Positions 1 to 9,660 of a DNA stretch of 64,000 nt are shown piece by piece. The stretch is taken from contig CM068841.1 in assembly GCA_028554795.2 (NCBI GenBank), positions 27,459,721-27,523,720 on the forward strand, written 5' to 3'. The first letter of the stretch is position 1; each line of letters begins with the position of its first letter. A program made the position numbers and the translations under genes. A model generated the notes under the pieces. That model was not told where the DNA came from. It ran no database searches and saw only the letters and a program-made list of their open reading frames with translations. This DNA comes from Sinohyriopsis cumingii (taxonomy: Eukaryota > Mollusca > Bivalvia > Unionida > Unionidae).

Positions 1-401
1 GAAGTCTGATACATTTGTTTCAGACTTCTTAACTCCACTAAAATGTCTAACAGTACCGTGAGCGTTTGATTTTCACACCCTTATTTCTTTGCTACTGCTA
101 CTTCTTCTTCTTGTTTTTTTTTCTTACCTCTTCTTCTTGCTGCTGTTGCTGTAGGAGAAAAGCTTGTTCCGCTTCCTTTTGCTGTTGTATAAATTTCTCC
201 AATTCTTCTTTCTGCCTCTGTCTAAAATTCTCCACGTGCGGTAATGAAGGAGAAGGTGGCGATAGTTCCAAGAACAAATTCTTGCGAGGTAAGAAAATCC
301 AGAAAATCCCAATTCACCTCTTCTGAAAGTAAGTCCGAGTTCCCTTGGGTGGTCTCCACTGCTGGTGCACCCCAATTGATCGTTTTCTGAGTTTCCGTCA
401 T
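1..401 (-). pseudogene. Gln-rich accessory protein of copy A, frameshifted and cut by window edge
   Basis: Homologue of the gene at 45709-46266. The ATG is at 401 on the minus strand and begins MTETQKT as in copy C. The frame matches to about 290, where a frameshift near the SQEFV segment puts the reading into a wrong frame. The homologous Gln/Glu-rich coiled-coil part resumes in another frame towards base 1. Function unknown. A TATA-like CTATATAG lies upstream (about 450) and CCAAT boxes fill the space to the divergent gene. Confidence 0.75.
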
Positions 402-610
402 GTTGAATAACTGTCGCATAGATTGACTGCACACAGGCGCTAGCGAATCTATATAGACCACGTGACGTCACAGACCGCTCTCTTCCGATTGGATGCGGGC
501 TGACTGAATTTTGTAACGCGTGTTTGGATTGGTCAATGAACTCAATCCTTCCTCTACCTATAAATAAGCGCAGTTCACTGCATTGATTCACCTGTTCTCG
601 GCGCCTCAAG
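402..610. promoter_or_regulatory. Divergent promoter of copy A accessory genes
   Basis: The 209-bp gap between the minus-strand Gln-rich gene and the plus-strand small basic gene holds TATA-like boxes for both directions (CTATATAG near 450 for minus, CTATAAATAAG near 558 for plus). It also holds several CCAAT-type boxes (ATTGG) and a CGCG site. The layout matches 45490-45708 of copy C. Confidence 0.6.
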
Positions 611-841
611 ATGTGGACCACAGTCGAATCATCAACCCTTGTTTCTTCGATGATGTTCAGGACGGACATACTAATGTATGTCCGATCCAAGTGGACAGTT
701 GTCGACAGGTCAGACAGCAGTCTGTGGATACGTAGAATCTATGTAGAACGTCAAGGATGCCTCCAGAGGACTCTGATTTATGGCCGTGCAGTAAGACGCA
801 GCTTGAGGACAAGAAGATGCCACAGATGCCCTTTATGTTAA
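611..841 (+). CDS. Small basic accessory protein (76 aa), copy A
   Basis: Intact 76-residue ORF, ATG at 611, about 45 bases downstream of a TATA box. It closely resembles the 75-residue products at 45262-45489 and 21158-21385. The C-terminus is Arg-rich and ends in a Cys cluster (CHRCPLC). No known domain recognised. It is the outermost left gene of the element and is followed at 865 by a histone-type stem-loop instead of a poly(A) signal. It stays open in all three copies although its neighbours have decayed, which argues that it is a real gene. Confidence 0.75.
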   Translation: MWTTVESSTLVSSMMFRTDILMYVRSKWTVVDRSDSSLWIRRIYVERQGCLQRTLIYGRAVRRSLRTRRCHRCPLC

Positions 842-859
842 GGGCATATTAACATAAAT

Positions 860-1263
860 CCAAAGGCCCTTTTCAGGCCACTCCAATCTCTCGAAAAGAG
901 ATATACTTTCAATTGCCTACCCTATTTTTTATTTTTATTTTTTTTATTTTTTTTTAAAAAAAAATCCCTTGTTAATTTCCCCTTGTCCCTATACAGGCCC
1001 ACGATTTATTCCCATTGTCCCTATACAGGCCCACAATTTATTCCCATGTTAATTCCCCTTGTCGCTATACAGGCCCACAATTTATCCCCATGTTAATTCC
1101 CCTTGTAGCTATACAGGCCCACAATTTATTCCCATGTTAATTCCCCTTGTCGCTATACAGCCCACGATTTTTCTCCATGTTAATTTTCCATTGTCGCTAT
1201 ACAGGCCCAAGGGGTATTTTAATGCTAATTCCCATTGTCGCCAAATCGCCCCACTTAACTACT
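860..1263. repeat. Terminal inverted repeat of copy A
   Basis: About 0.4 kb. The outer part is a run of degenerate units of about 45-50 bp, each with a CCATTGTCGCTA-like core and TACAGGCCCA. The inner edge carries the histone-type hairpin, as in copies B and C. The ORF-like reading through the units is a product of the repeat, not a gene. Confidence 0.8.
865..902 (+). terminator. Histone-type 3' end signal (stem-loop plus purine element), copy A
   Basis: A 15-nt hairpin at 865-879 (GGCCCTTTTCAGGCC, one G short of the 16-nt form) is followed by ACTCC and then a purine-rich CTCTCGAAAAGAGAT at 888-902. It starts 24 bases after the stop of the small basic gene. The missing G shortens the 3' arm. 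Confidence 0.75.
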
Positions 1264-1890
1264 GTTGTGTATTTAAGTCGTGATGCTATGTTCCTACGGC
1301 AAGGTCGTTTGGTATTCCCCGAACCATTGGAATGCCCACCAATCCATGCTTTGTTTACCATGTTATGTATATTTAATTTATATTATATGTTGGGTTTTGT
1401 CCATGGTTATATGCTATGTATATTTGATTTGTTTTGTGTAAGTGACCTTTGTCCATGAGGGTAGCAGTTGTGCCTACCTGGCTATAGTCTTTTTATATAA
1501 ACAAATTATTACATAGCTAATTCTTGTATATAATCATTATTATTTGGAGGGAAACACGTTGACATATGTTGGGTTCAAAGTCTAGTTTTATTCTTCATAA
1601 ATTAAGAATGTTCTAAAAGCAAGTTGTCTGCGAATCTAAGGAGAAAATGACTCTCATCCTGGTTCTGTAAATGTGCATTAAATTTTTGTATAAATGTTGT
1701 TTACTTCAGTATTACTCGGTCCATATCTTAACATCAGTCTTAGATTAATCAATTTAAATTGTGTTTTTGTTATATGTGAAAGGATTTTTTAAATTATTTG
1801 TTATAATTACAAAGTATTCAGTAATAAGTTTGGACTAAATCATTGTTTTGGCATTATTGTTAATTATATTTAAGGACATTTGGGATTATA
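1264..1890. other. AT-rich spacer between two Polinton ends
   Basis: 627 bp between the outer ends of copies A and D. AT-rich, no convincing ORF, repeat or RNA gene seen. Probably host DNA. Confidence 0.5.
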
Positions 1891-2441
1891 AGTAGTGTAG
1901 TGGGATACTTTACAGACAATTGGTAAATACATTACCGACCCCCCCCCCCCTTGGGAAAGTTTAGGGACACGACTTTTTAGATCACCCTGGGAACATTTAC
2001 GGAAAATAGGAATTGAGCATGGGGAATACTGGGAGTGTATACGGACAAGGGAAAGTTGGGTTGTTGTTTAGGGATAAAAGGATGGAATAGGTGAGGTGAC
2101 GTCACGGTACTAGACATTGGCAACAACGTGGCAAGGAGATGACCTCAATCGGGCCAAACAGCAAACAGTGACGGGGGTAGCGGTAAGTTCATCTAGTTCA
2201 GCGGGTAGCGGGTGACGGATAAATTCAGCTAGTTCAGCGGGTGGCGAGTAAATTCATCTAGTTCATAAACTATACCAATAAAACAACGCTTGGCGTGGGT
2301 GGGACTGACGATATATAGATATAGACATAGACATATAAAACGTATGCAACATCTAATATATAAAATCGACTAAAACGATTTTTAGGCAAGAAAGCAAACT
2401 TTTCGAGGCAATGGAGTGGCCCTGAAAAGGACTTTTGGGTT
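1891..2441. repeat. Terminal inverted repeat of copy D
   Basis: Matches copy B ends, including the inner GGTGACGTCACGG block at about 2094 and the ACCTCAATCGGG block at about 2142 that recur at 20935-20990. Contains a poly-C tract at about 1940. The inner edge holds the hairpin at 2418-2433. Confidence 0.7.
2398..2433 (-). terminator. Histone-type 3' end signal, copy D
   Basis: On the minus strand AGTCCTTTTCAGGGCC (2433-2418) is followed by ACTCC and then CTCGAAAAG (2407-2399). It follows the accessory gene at 2610-2819. Two stem pairs are weakened, but the loop and downstream purine element remain. Confidence 0.65.
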
Positions 2442-2609
2442 TCTTCTCATTTCTTCTTTTCCTCCACCAACTTCTTATTTACTGTCCTACATTCTTCTTC
2501 TTCTGTTTCTTCTCCTCTTTCTCCTTCTCCTCCTCCTCGCTTTTCCTCTTATCATTCTCCTCTTCTTTTTCTTTTTTTTTTGTTCCAGGCTCTCATCTTC
2601 TTCTTTTTC

Positions 2610-2819
2610 CTATTCATCCGCCTTCTCCTCCTTTTTCTGTTTCAATAACTCTCGTAATCTTTCATTCGTCTTTCTCAAATTGTTGATTTCCATCTTCACT
2701 CGATGTGGGCTATAAGAATAGAGATCACCATTTAGTTTGACGAGCATCTCCTCCACTATACCCATATCGTCTACTGCTTCCCGCAACGTCTTCATTTTGT
2801 CGATTGTGTTACAATCCAT
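2610..2819 (-). CDS. Right-arm coiled-coil accessory protein, copy D (69 aa)
   Basis: Homologue of the gene at 61886-62389. The ATG at 2819 is chosen because the preceding AAGAAG and the following DKM motif align with the copy C start. A longer reading to 2900 exists, but it enters the LINE-insertion boundary at 2854. It keeps the conserved LYSYSPHR-MEINNLRK core and a short charged tail, and stops earlier than copy C. The LINE separates it from its promoter at 8761-8815, so expression is doubtful. Function unknown. Confidence 0.6.
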   Translation of the reverse strand: MDCNTIDKMKTLREAVDDMGIVEEMLVKLNGDLYSYSPHRVKMEINNLRKTNERLRELLKQKKEEKADE

Positions 2820-2845
2820 CTTCTTTTTGGTCATTCCGTAGAATG

Positions 2846-2854
2846 GCGCGAATG
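2846..2854. repeat. Left target-site duplication of LINE insertion
   Basis: GCGCGAATG here and at 8752-8760. Removing one copy and everything between restores the promoter-to-gene junction seen in copies B and C. Confidence 0.75.
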
Positions 2855-2861
2855 TTGTTGT

Positions 2862-4168
2862 TGTTAGTTCGATTATAGTGGTTTTCGTTCTTTTGAACAT
2901 GTACCACTTGTTTATTCACGCACTGCGTGCTTTTTAATTACTCCTGGGGGAAGGAAAAGGAGCCTCATCCCCCAGGCTTTTATGTACTCAATGAGTACTT
3001 TTTAATTTAGCCACTCAGGTGTAGGACTAACTAGTCCTTAACAACCTGACTGAAAGGCTAATAAACATAAGTGGGAATAGTCACACCACACACTCGTGTT
3101 TCTTAGTTGGATTGAAATGCCCCAGGTGTCAAACCAAGCAGTTTGTGACTCCCGCTACGATTGGTCAGCAGCGATGACGTCACATTAGGACACCTGGTCT
3201 TGTGGCAGGTGGAAATCGTTCCACATACTGCCACGTGTACGTTGTCCGAGCGTGGTAAATGAGGAAAGGTACTCGGAAAGCCAGCCATGGATGTCATGTA
3301 CTCCCCCAGAACTCCAGCCCATACTTATTCCAAATCATATCCAGTTTTACTAATGGACAAAATATACCAATAATGTGTTAGCCACCTCTGAAATTAATCA
3401 AATCATAAGAGTTATAAATTGTGAATAAAATTTTCCGAACAAGTTTGAATTTAGTGTACACAGTGTACATACTTACTGAAATTAAAAACCAATCGGTTAA
3501 GTCTAAACGACTTATAGCAATTGAGTAACGCATGGTAAAAGAGTAAGTGTGAGAATTTAAACGGCGGTACCAAAACAGATCAATTCAGATGTAAGACTAG
3601 TTGATTTAGGAGGGACACCAAGCCAAAATGGGTCCCTTTTAGATATTTACAGGCAATTTTAGTAGCCCTAAGAAGGGCTTTTCGATTTTAGGCAAACGTT
3701 CCCCGTCTGTCCTCTGCTTCCCTGCATAGTTGGGCTGTTTGCTTTCTTCGTTAGTTTCACCTGGAAAGGCATAACCATGAAGTTTAGCGAGGTATTTAGC
3801 CGTCTCAGTCAGTTGGCGTAAGGAGAACTGAGTAAGCTTCATAATAGAGCGCCAATTTATGTATTGGATTGCATTGACAAAGTGGCCCGTTTTTTTTTAT
3901 ATCATCAATTGCCTTTCCCAGTCCCATATTCCGGTAGACAGAGCCTTCCTTTTTTCCACTCTGTTTAGGTGGTGCAGGTTCATCAGCTTCATCGCCGCTG
4001 GATGATGATACTTCCAGGGCCGCTGCCAGTGTGGAAGTTTCAAATTCTTCAGGGTCGTCTGCCAACATTGCCTGGATTTGGCTGAGTATGTTAGTAGAAA
4101 TAGCTGTGGAAGCTTGATTTAAAAGTTCAGCCAGATGTTGTTAAGAGACAAGGAGACGGTTAGGAGTA
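2862..4168. other. Unassigned stretch inside the insert
   Basis: 1.3 kb between the CAA tail and the poly-T run. It has two overlapping minus-strand ORFs: 4068-3805, acidic with a Ser-rich stretch, and 3842-3639, containing AKYLAKLHGYAFPG. They look like one frameshifted gene, which I do not recognise. The rest (2930-3600) holds only short palindromes such as CTCCTGGGGG/CCCCCAGG near 2940-2980. It could be LINE 3' UTR or a nested unknown element. Confidence 0.4.
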
Positions 4169-4340
4169 TTTTTTTTTTCTTTTTTTTTTTTTCTTCATGA
4201 ATTCCTTATTTATTTTGATTCCTTATCTTATTGGTTTGGAATGAAAACTTGTTTTATGGTTGTTTGTATGTTATTATGGAGTCCTGTTTTAATTAATTCC
4301 TATTTTCCTATTTTAATTTTTTGTGGCCTTAATTGGTTTT

Positions 4341-4530
4341 TATTATTCGGGCTATGAACGGCTGTGTCAGTTTTTGAACCTACGAGACCTAGCAGGCCGT
4401 CATAATTCCCAAACAGTGATTTTGTAATATTCGTCCTTAACTGGTTTTTATTATTCGGGCTATGAACGGCTGTGTCAGTCTGTGAACCCACGAGACCGAG
4501 CCGGCCGTCATAATTCCCAAACAGTGATTT
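4341..4530. repeat. Two 108-bp direct repeats in LINE 3' region
   Basis: Units begin TATTATTCGGGCTATGAACG at 4341 and again at 4449 and run through CCAAACAGTGATTT. They sit just after the ORF2 stop, in the LINE 3' untranslated region. Confidence 0.75.
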
Positions 4531-4555
4531 GTAATATTTTTAACTGGTCTTTGAT

Positions 4556-5764
4556 TTACTTTCTTAGATTTTTTTTGATTAGATTGGATTCGTGTATAAA
4601 TCTTATGATATTTTTGAATGTTAGATTAATATTGGGGTTTGTGTTCATCAAGAATTCTGGGCATGTTGCAGGGGATCCAATATTATGCTGTTTAACTTTA
4701 AACTTAGCCCTTTCTTTTTCAAGTGTATGGCAGTTGTTAAAAATATGCTCTATGTCTTCTGGGACCCGGCAGTGGTAGCAGTTAGGGTTATGTGGTTGTG
4801 GTCCTATGTACTGTCCGAAGCTTTTAGCCAGCTTGGTTTTGCCCGTGAGTATTCTATTTATGAATTTTTGTTCACTGCCTTTTGTTTTGGGTGGTTTCCT
4901 ATTTCTACATACTTCTTTAATGATGGTTTTTAGTTTCCTGCCTTGAGTGCCTGTGTTCCATATTTCCTGCCATTTATTATCAATGAGGGTTTTAGATATG
5001 CTATTGAGTTCGCATATGCTATAATCTAGGTTGATGTGAGTGGTTTCGTTTAGTTTTTGTTTAGCTGTTATATCTACCATATCGTTACCTGGTATGTTAA
5101 TATGGGATGGTATCCACATAAATTCTACTTGTAAGTTATTATTGTTCAGTATTTTTAACAATAAATTGGTTTGCCTAAGATAGTTTTCTCTTGATTTGGT
5201 GTTGTTATTAAGTATTGAGTTTATGACGCTTAGAGAGTCACTTATTATTACCGCTTGGGGTATTTTGTTCTCTTTGATCCATTTGAGTGCTTCAAGTATG
5301 GCCCAGAATTCAGCTGTGTATATGGAGCAGAGGTTAGGTAGTCTTCGTCCTACTTTAATGTTGAGTTCGGGGATTACGTAAGCTGCTGCTGTTCTGGGTG
5401 CTTCTGTAATTTTGGATCCATCAGTGTAAATCTTAATATAGTTGCAATATTTTGAGTTGATTTCTTCTGTACAGATTGTGTTTAGTTTGAGTTCCTGTTC
5501 GTTTTTATTGCCATATTTCGTAATTAGGGTGTTAACTGAGGGGTTGATATTGTCTATAGGAAGTTGTTCAACTAATTGATGGACTAATTTCCCTGCTGGT
5601 ATGTTTTGTGATAATTTAGTTCTAAAAGGTATGTTGCATTTATTTATAGCTAGCCGGGTGGGGTGTGTGTCGGGGTGTGTTGTTAGTCTGGCTGCATATC
5701 TGAGGGTGAGTTCTTGTCTTCTAAGGTGGAGCGGCAGTTCTCCAGTTAAGATTTGAAGTTCCAC
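4556..5764 (-). pseudogene. LINE ORF2 C-terminal part: RNase H and CCHC end
   Basis: A 402-codon open stretch. The RNase H domain is clear: IKIYTDGSK (first Asp), YTAEFWAILEALKWI (Glu), IISDSLSV (Asp) and WIPSHINIPGND (His/Asp). It ends in a CYHC-x8-H-x4-C zinc motif typical of I/Jockey-group LINEs. It would continue the reverse transcriptase at 6203-7087, but 5765-6202 has stops and frameshifts, so ORF2 is not functional as it stands. Confidence 0.85.
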
Positions 5765-6202
5765 TAGTGATGTGGATGGTAGTGCTCCAGTGCAAATAAT
5801 TAGGACCTTTCTTTGTATGCTATCTAGTTTCTTGAGGTTATTTAGGGGTGCCGAGTTGTAAATTTGGCATCCGTAATCTAGTTTAGATCTAATTAACGAT
5901 TTATATAATGCTAGTAAGGTTTCTTGATTGGATCCCCAGGTGGTTCCTTTAAGGGTTGTAAGGAGGTTAAGGTCTTAATTGCACCTTTTGACTAGTTCGT
6001 TTATGTGGTGTCCCCAATTTAGCTTGGAGTCATAATGCATTCCTAAAAATCGTGCTACTTTTACGAATTTAATTTCTTGATTTTCGATGGTGAGTTTTGG
6101 AAACTGATTTTGTAATTTACGTTTGGTGGTGAATAATACTGCTATGGTTTTTTCATGGGATAATTTGAAACCCCATTTATCAGCCCATTTCCCTATTTTG
6201 TT

Positions 6203-7087
6203 TTAACTTGTTTGAATATCGCTGAATACTTTGTGGTTGGAGGGGTTTCCTGCTCTCCATAATCCACTATCATCAGCAAATTGTAAGAGTTCAATTAGTT
6301 TTGATGTTAAGTTTGTGTCCAAGTCATTAATCATGATGTTGAAAATGGTTGGGCTGAGTACGCTCCCTTGTGGTGTACCGTTTTCAACTCTGATTGATAT
6401 TTTACGGTCAGCGAGGAAGTTTTCAATGAATTTAAACATTCGACCTGTGATGGCGTAGTGGTTGAGTTTGGCTAATAAGCCTTTAGTCCAAACAAGGTCG
6501 AATGCCTTTTCGAGGTCAGTAAATACTGCAATTAAATTCCTATCAGCTTTGCGTTTGGAGTTGAACGCTAATTTGATTGCGGTTTCCAATCGTATTAGTT
6601 GATCCGTGGTGGATCTTTTGTTTCTAAATCCGCATTGACTATCGGAGATTAAATTATTGCTCTCTAGGTGGTGTTTGAGTCGGTTGGTGACTATGGTTTC
6701 CATGATCTTACAAATGTTGTTTGTTAGGGAAATGGGTCTGTAGGAGGTAATATCGTTAGGGTCTTTTCCTTGCTTGGGTATTGGAATTACTATTGCGTGT
6801 TTCCATTTATCGGGTAGTTTGCCTGAGGTCCATATTTGGTTTAGTAATTTAATAAGTGTTTGTTTAATGTTATTTGGGATATTTTTGTATATTGTGTATC
6901 CTATTTGATCTTCCCCTGGGCTAGTTTCGTTTTTGGTTTTTAATGCTAGGTCCCATTCGTAAGTTGTAATGTCTTTCTTTAGGTTGGAGACTTTGGGACC
7001 GAGGTCTTTAAAGAGATTACTATGGGTTCTTTCTACTTTGTCCCTGTGTAATTGAAATGCTTGGGTGTGGTTGGTGTTGCTACTCAT
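6203..7087 (-). pseudogene. LINE ORF2 reverse transcriptase
   Basis: 295 open codons with ordered LINE reverse transcriptase blocks: PGEDQIGYTIYKN, SYRPISLTNNICKIME, SQCGFRNKRSTTDQL, FTDLEKAFD (first catalytic Asp), NGTPQGSVLSP and FADDSGLW (catalytic DD, with Phe in place of Tyr). The catalytic residues are kept, but the frame is cut off from both the endonuclease upstream and RNase H downstream. Confidence 0.88.
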
Positions 7088-7393
7088 ATCTGAGAAATGC
7101 TGAGCTAGTCGGTCAGCTTTTTCTTTATTAGTAATGGCACCAGCTATTTTTGGGGTGGTGTTAGTTGTCTTTCCTCTAATTGATCTAATCTTATCCCAGA
7201 CTTGTTTGGTACTAGTTGTGATATTGATACTCGTGCAGTAATTATGCCAAATTGATTCCTTTGCCTGTTTAATTATGTTTTTAAGGTTTTTCTCCTTTTG
7301 TTTATATATAGTGAAATCAATAGAGTTTTTAGTGCGTTTGAATTTATTGAGGGCTTTTTTCTTATCAGTGATGGCTTGTTTGCATTCATCATT

Positions 7394-8345
7394 CTACCAT
7401 GGGATTGCTTGTTTATTTGGGTTACCACTAGTTTTGGGTATGTTAGTGGTGGCTGCCTTTAGTATGGTATCAATCAGGTCTTCGTAATATTTATTAATAT
7501 TATCATTTTCTATGTTTTTGGTGTCTATTTTGCTTAGTGTTTCATTAAATGTGGTCCAATCTGCTTTTGAATATATCCATCTAGGGGTTCTTTTTAGCGA
7601 GTTGTATTGGACCGTCATCTGCAGGGTGACTATTACTGGAAAGTGGTCACTGCCCAAGGGGTCAGTTTGATCCACTCTCCAGTCCGCCACCTGGGTTATT
7701 GATGGCGAGCAAATGGTGAGGTCGATGGCGGACATGAGACCGTTTTCTGGGTTAAGGCGTGTTTTTGTACCGTCATTTAAAATGGCTAAGTTAGATTCTG
7801 CGGCCCATTCTTCAATCAATTTGCCTCTTTTGTCCGTCACACCGCCCCCCCCCCCCCCAGCTCGTTATGGGCATTGAAATCTCCACAGATGACGATCTGA
7901 TCTACTCGTTTGTGATCATTCATTTGTTTGTAAGTAATTAAGTTAGCTGTGCCTGATGTTCCCCCTGGGTCATAAATATTGAATATTTGTATTTGACCCT
8001 TGCCTGTATGAATTATGAGGGACTGAATTTTGAATGCTTCGTTGCTACCTGGGGTTGGTGTTATGGTTATTGTTGTTACATTCGGGATGTTATCTGCTAT
8101 ATAGATGGCTAAACCCCCACCTCCTTGTCCCGTGGTTCGATTTTTGAAGTGACCTGGGGCGCATCCTGGGAGTTTGGGTATTTGTTTGGTTCTACTTGTT
8201 TTTTTTTGTTTCTTGAATGCATATAATATCTGGTTTGTGTTCTAAGCTTTGTAATTTGGCTTTGAGTTCACTGATATTACTTATTAACCCTCTAGCATTC
8301 CATTGCCATATTATAATGTTCCTGTTTGTTGTATAATCCATTATT
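7394..8345 (-). pseudogene. LINE ORF2 apurinic-type endonuclease, broken
   Basis: The downstream piece (7840-7394) has SAIDLTICSP and GSDHFPV, the C-terminal motifs of LINE endonucleases. The upstream piece has IICIQETK on the minus strand near 8240-8220. A poly-C tract (about 7844-7857; poly-G on the coding strand) lies exactly where the GDFNAHN segment meets TDKRGK and breaks the frame. Confidence 0.75.
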
Positions 8346-8380
8346 GGGGTGGTCATGTATTGATTGTTTTGTGTTGAGGG

Positions 8381-8704
8381 TTATGATGTTAACTTCAGCT
8401 TTGATTCGATTTTGCTTATTATGCTTATTATCCGTGTTATTTTATCCACGATGGAGTGGTGGTTGTTGATAAGTTCGGCTTTGATCTCTATGAGTAACTT
8501 TTCTATTGTCGGGTTTGACAGTGATTTGTTTTTGGTGTTAGTGTTATCTGATTCTTCGGGGTGGAGTTGTGAGTCTTTGTGGGATTTGATTAAGAATGTA
8601 TCTTGTTTATTTAATCTTGTTTGATCTTGTTTGACCTTGTTTGACCTTAGTTGATTGGGTGTTTGGGCTGTGGTTGCTTCAGTTGCTGGTTTGTTTGGGG
8701 TCAT
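8381..8704 (-). pseudogene. C-terminal remnant of LINE ORF1
   Basis: A 107-codon Gln/Asn/Thr-rich stretch ending in an amphipathic helix (IEKLLIEIKAELINN). By position it matches the end of ORF1 of the second LINE (near 19672-19200). No zinc knuckles remain, consistent with 5' truncation at about 8751. Confidence 0.5.
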
Positions 8705-8751
8705 GATGTGGTGATTTTTATTACTGGGGGTTAGTTTTTTCGCCGCATGAT

Positions 8752-8760
8752 GCGCGAATG
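8752..8760. repeat. Right target-site duplication of LINE insertion
   Basis: Second copy of GCGCGAATG; partner at 2846-2854. Confidence 0.75.
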
Positions 8761-8815
8761 ATGAACGTCCCCTTTATATTTGTCAAGCACGGACGTGAAT
8801 GAAAACATCCCTTAC
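8761..8815 (-). promoter_or_regulatory. Right-arm promoter module of copy D
   Basis: On the minus strand GGATGTTTTCATTCACGTCC (8810-8791) is followed by GTGCTTGACAAATATAAAGG, the module found at 36401-36440 and, in variants, at four sites in copy C. The ATATAAAG box is the probable TATA element. Its gene (2610-2819) is now 5.9 kb away because of the LINE. Confidence 0.75.
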
Positions 8816-9660
8816 CATAACTTCACATATTATCTACTATGCACGCAGAAGAGAAGGGTAAAAAACCCAACATCAACTATCAAAACTCAATATTTACTAT
8901 CCACGCAGAAAGGAAGGGTTTAAAAAACATATATACTATCCAAAACTTCGATATCTAATATCCACACACGAAAGGAGAAAAAAATATATATATCTACTAT
9001 CCACACAAACGTACGCGAACGCATGCAAACCCAAAATATACTATCAAAAACCCCAATATCTACTATCCACACACGGGAAAGAGAACAAAAAACTCCACAA
9101 TATTTACCATCCACACACGAAAAGGAACACAAAAAACACCACAAAACAAACATCAAAATCTACTATCCACACACGGGAAGAGGAGAAAAGGAAAAACAAT
9201 ATACTATCCACACACGGGAAGCAGCAAAAAAAATAAAATAAATAAATTTAAAACACAAAAAATAAAAAAATAAAAAAAAATGTCCACATACGTGAAGGAG
9301 CAAAAAAAAAAAATTACTATCCACACAGGGCAAGAGGACCCCCCCCCCCCAATATACTATCTAAACACGGGAAGGAGCAAAAAAAATAAAAATAAAAATA
9401 AAAAAAAATTCTACTAACCACACACGGGAAGAGGAGAAAAAACAAACCACAAATATACTATCCACACACGGAAGAGGAAAAAAAACATATATACTATCCA
9501 CACAAACGGACGCGAACCAACACACACACATACACACACACACATACACACACACATACACACACAGTATCTACTATCAACACAAAAGGGGAAGAAAATA
9601 ACCCCAATATCTACTATCAACACAGAAGGGAAGGGCAAAAAAACACATTATATACTATCC
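8816..9660 (-). repeat. Degenerate GGATAGTA repeat field, copy D
   Basis: At least 14 spaced copies of an ACTATCCACAC-(A/G)CG-GGAA motif (minus strand: GTGTGGATAGTA), 40-90 bp apart, with A-rich spacers, a poly-C tract at 9340-9349 and a CACACA tract at 9519-9564. The same motif fills the right-arm spacers of copies B and C in the opposite orientation. No credible coding. Confidence 0.75.

Larger units (their letters stand above)
1..1263 (-). mobile_element. Polinton copy A, left end only, reversed
   Basis: The segment mirrors the left end of copy C (44740-46270) in reverse: inverted repeat, small basic gene, divergent promoter, Gln-rich gene. The outer end falls at 1263, where the terminus ACTTAACTACT resembles the ends of copies B and C. 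The element continues past base 1, so its core genes and other end cannot be seen. The six bases after the end, GTTGTG, are a candidate target-site duplication, but the partner lies outside the window. Confidence 0.85.
2855..8751 (-). mobile_element. LINE (RNase H-bearing, I/Jockey-type) inserted in copy D
   Basis: A 5.9-kb insert flanked by the 9-bp duplication GCGCGAATG. Just inside the left copy is (TTG)4, that is a CAA tail on the minus strand, as expected for the 3' end of such LINEs. Readable from 5' to 3' on the minus strand: ORF1 remnant (8704-8381), endonuclease, reverse transcriptase, RNase H and a CCHC end. The 5' end is truncated. A poly-T run at 4171-4193 may be an older poly(A) tail. 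If so, 2862-4168 is a separate piece. Confidence 0.7.
1891..9660 (-). mobile_element. Polinton copy D right arm, reversed, split by a LINE
   Basis: The outer end at 1891 (AGTAGTGTAGTGGG) matches the copy B terminus AGTAGTATAGTGGG. Inward come an inverted repeat, a histone-type hairpin and the rightmost accessory gene (2610-2819). A LINE insertion (2855-8751) follows, then the gene's own promoter (8761-8815) and the ACTATCCACAC-type repeats that occupy this place in copies B and C. No core gene of this copy is found beyond about 9660, so the inner boundary is approximate. ATTATA (1885-1890) would be its duplication. Confidence 0.75.

Noticed and set aside
1059-1458. ORFs rich in repeated SLYRPTIYPHVN at copy A end
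   Set aside because: Translation of inverted-repeat subunits.
8920-9638. Val/Cys/Phe-rich ORFs in the GGATAGTA field
   Set aside because: Produced by GTGTGTGGATAGTA repeats and CA tracts; they differ in every copy.
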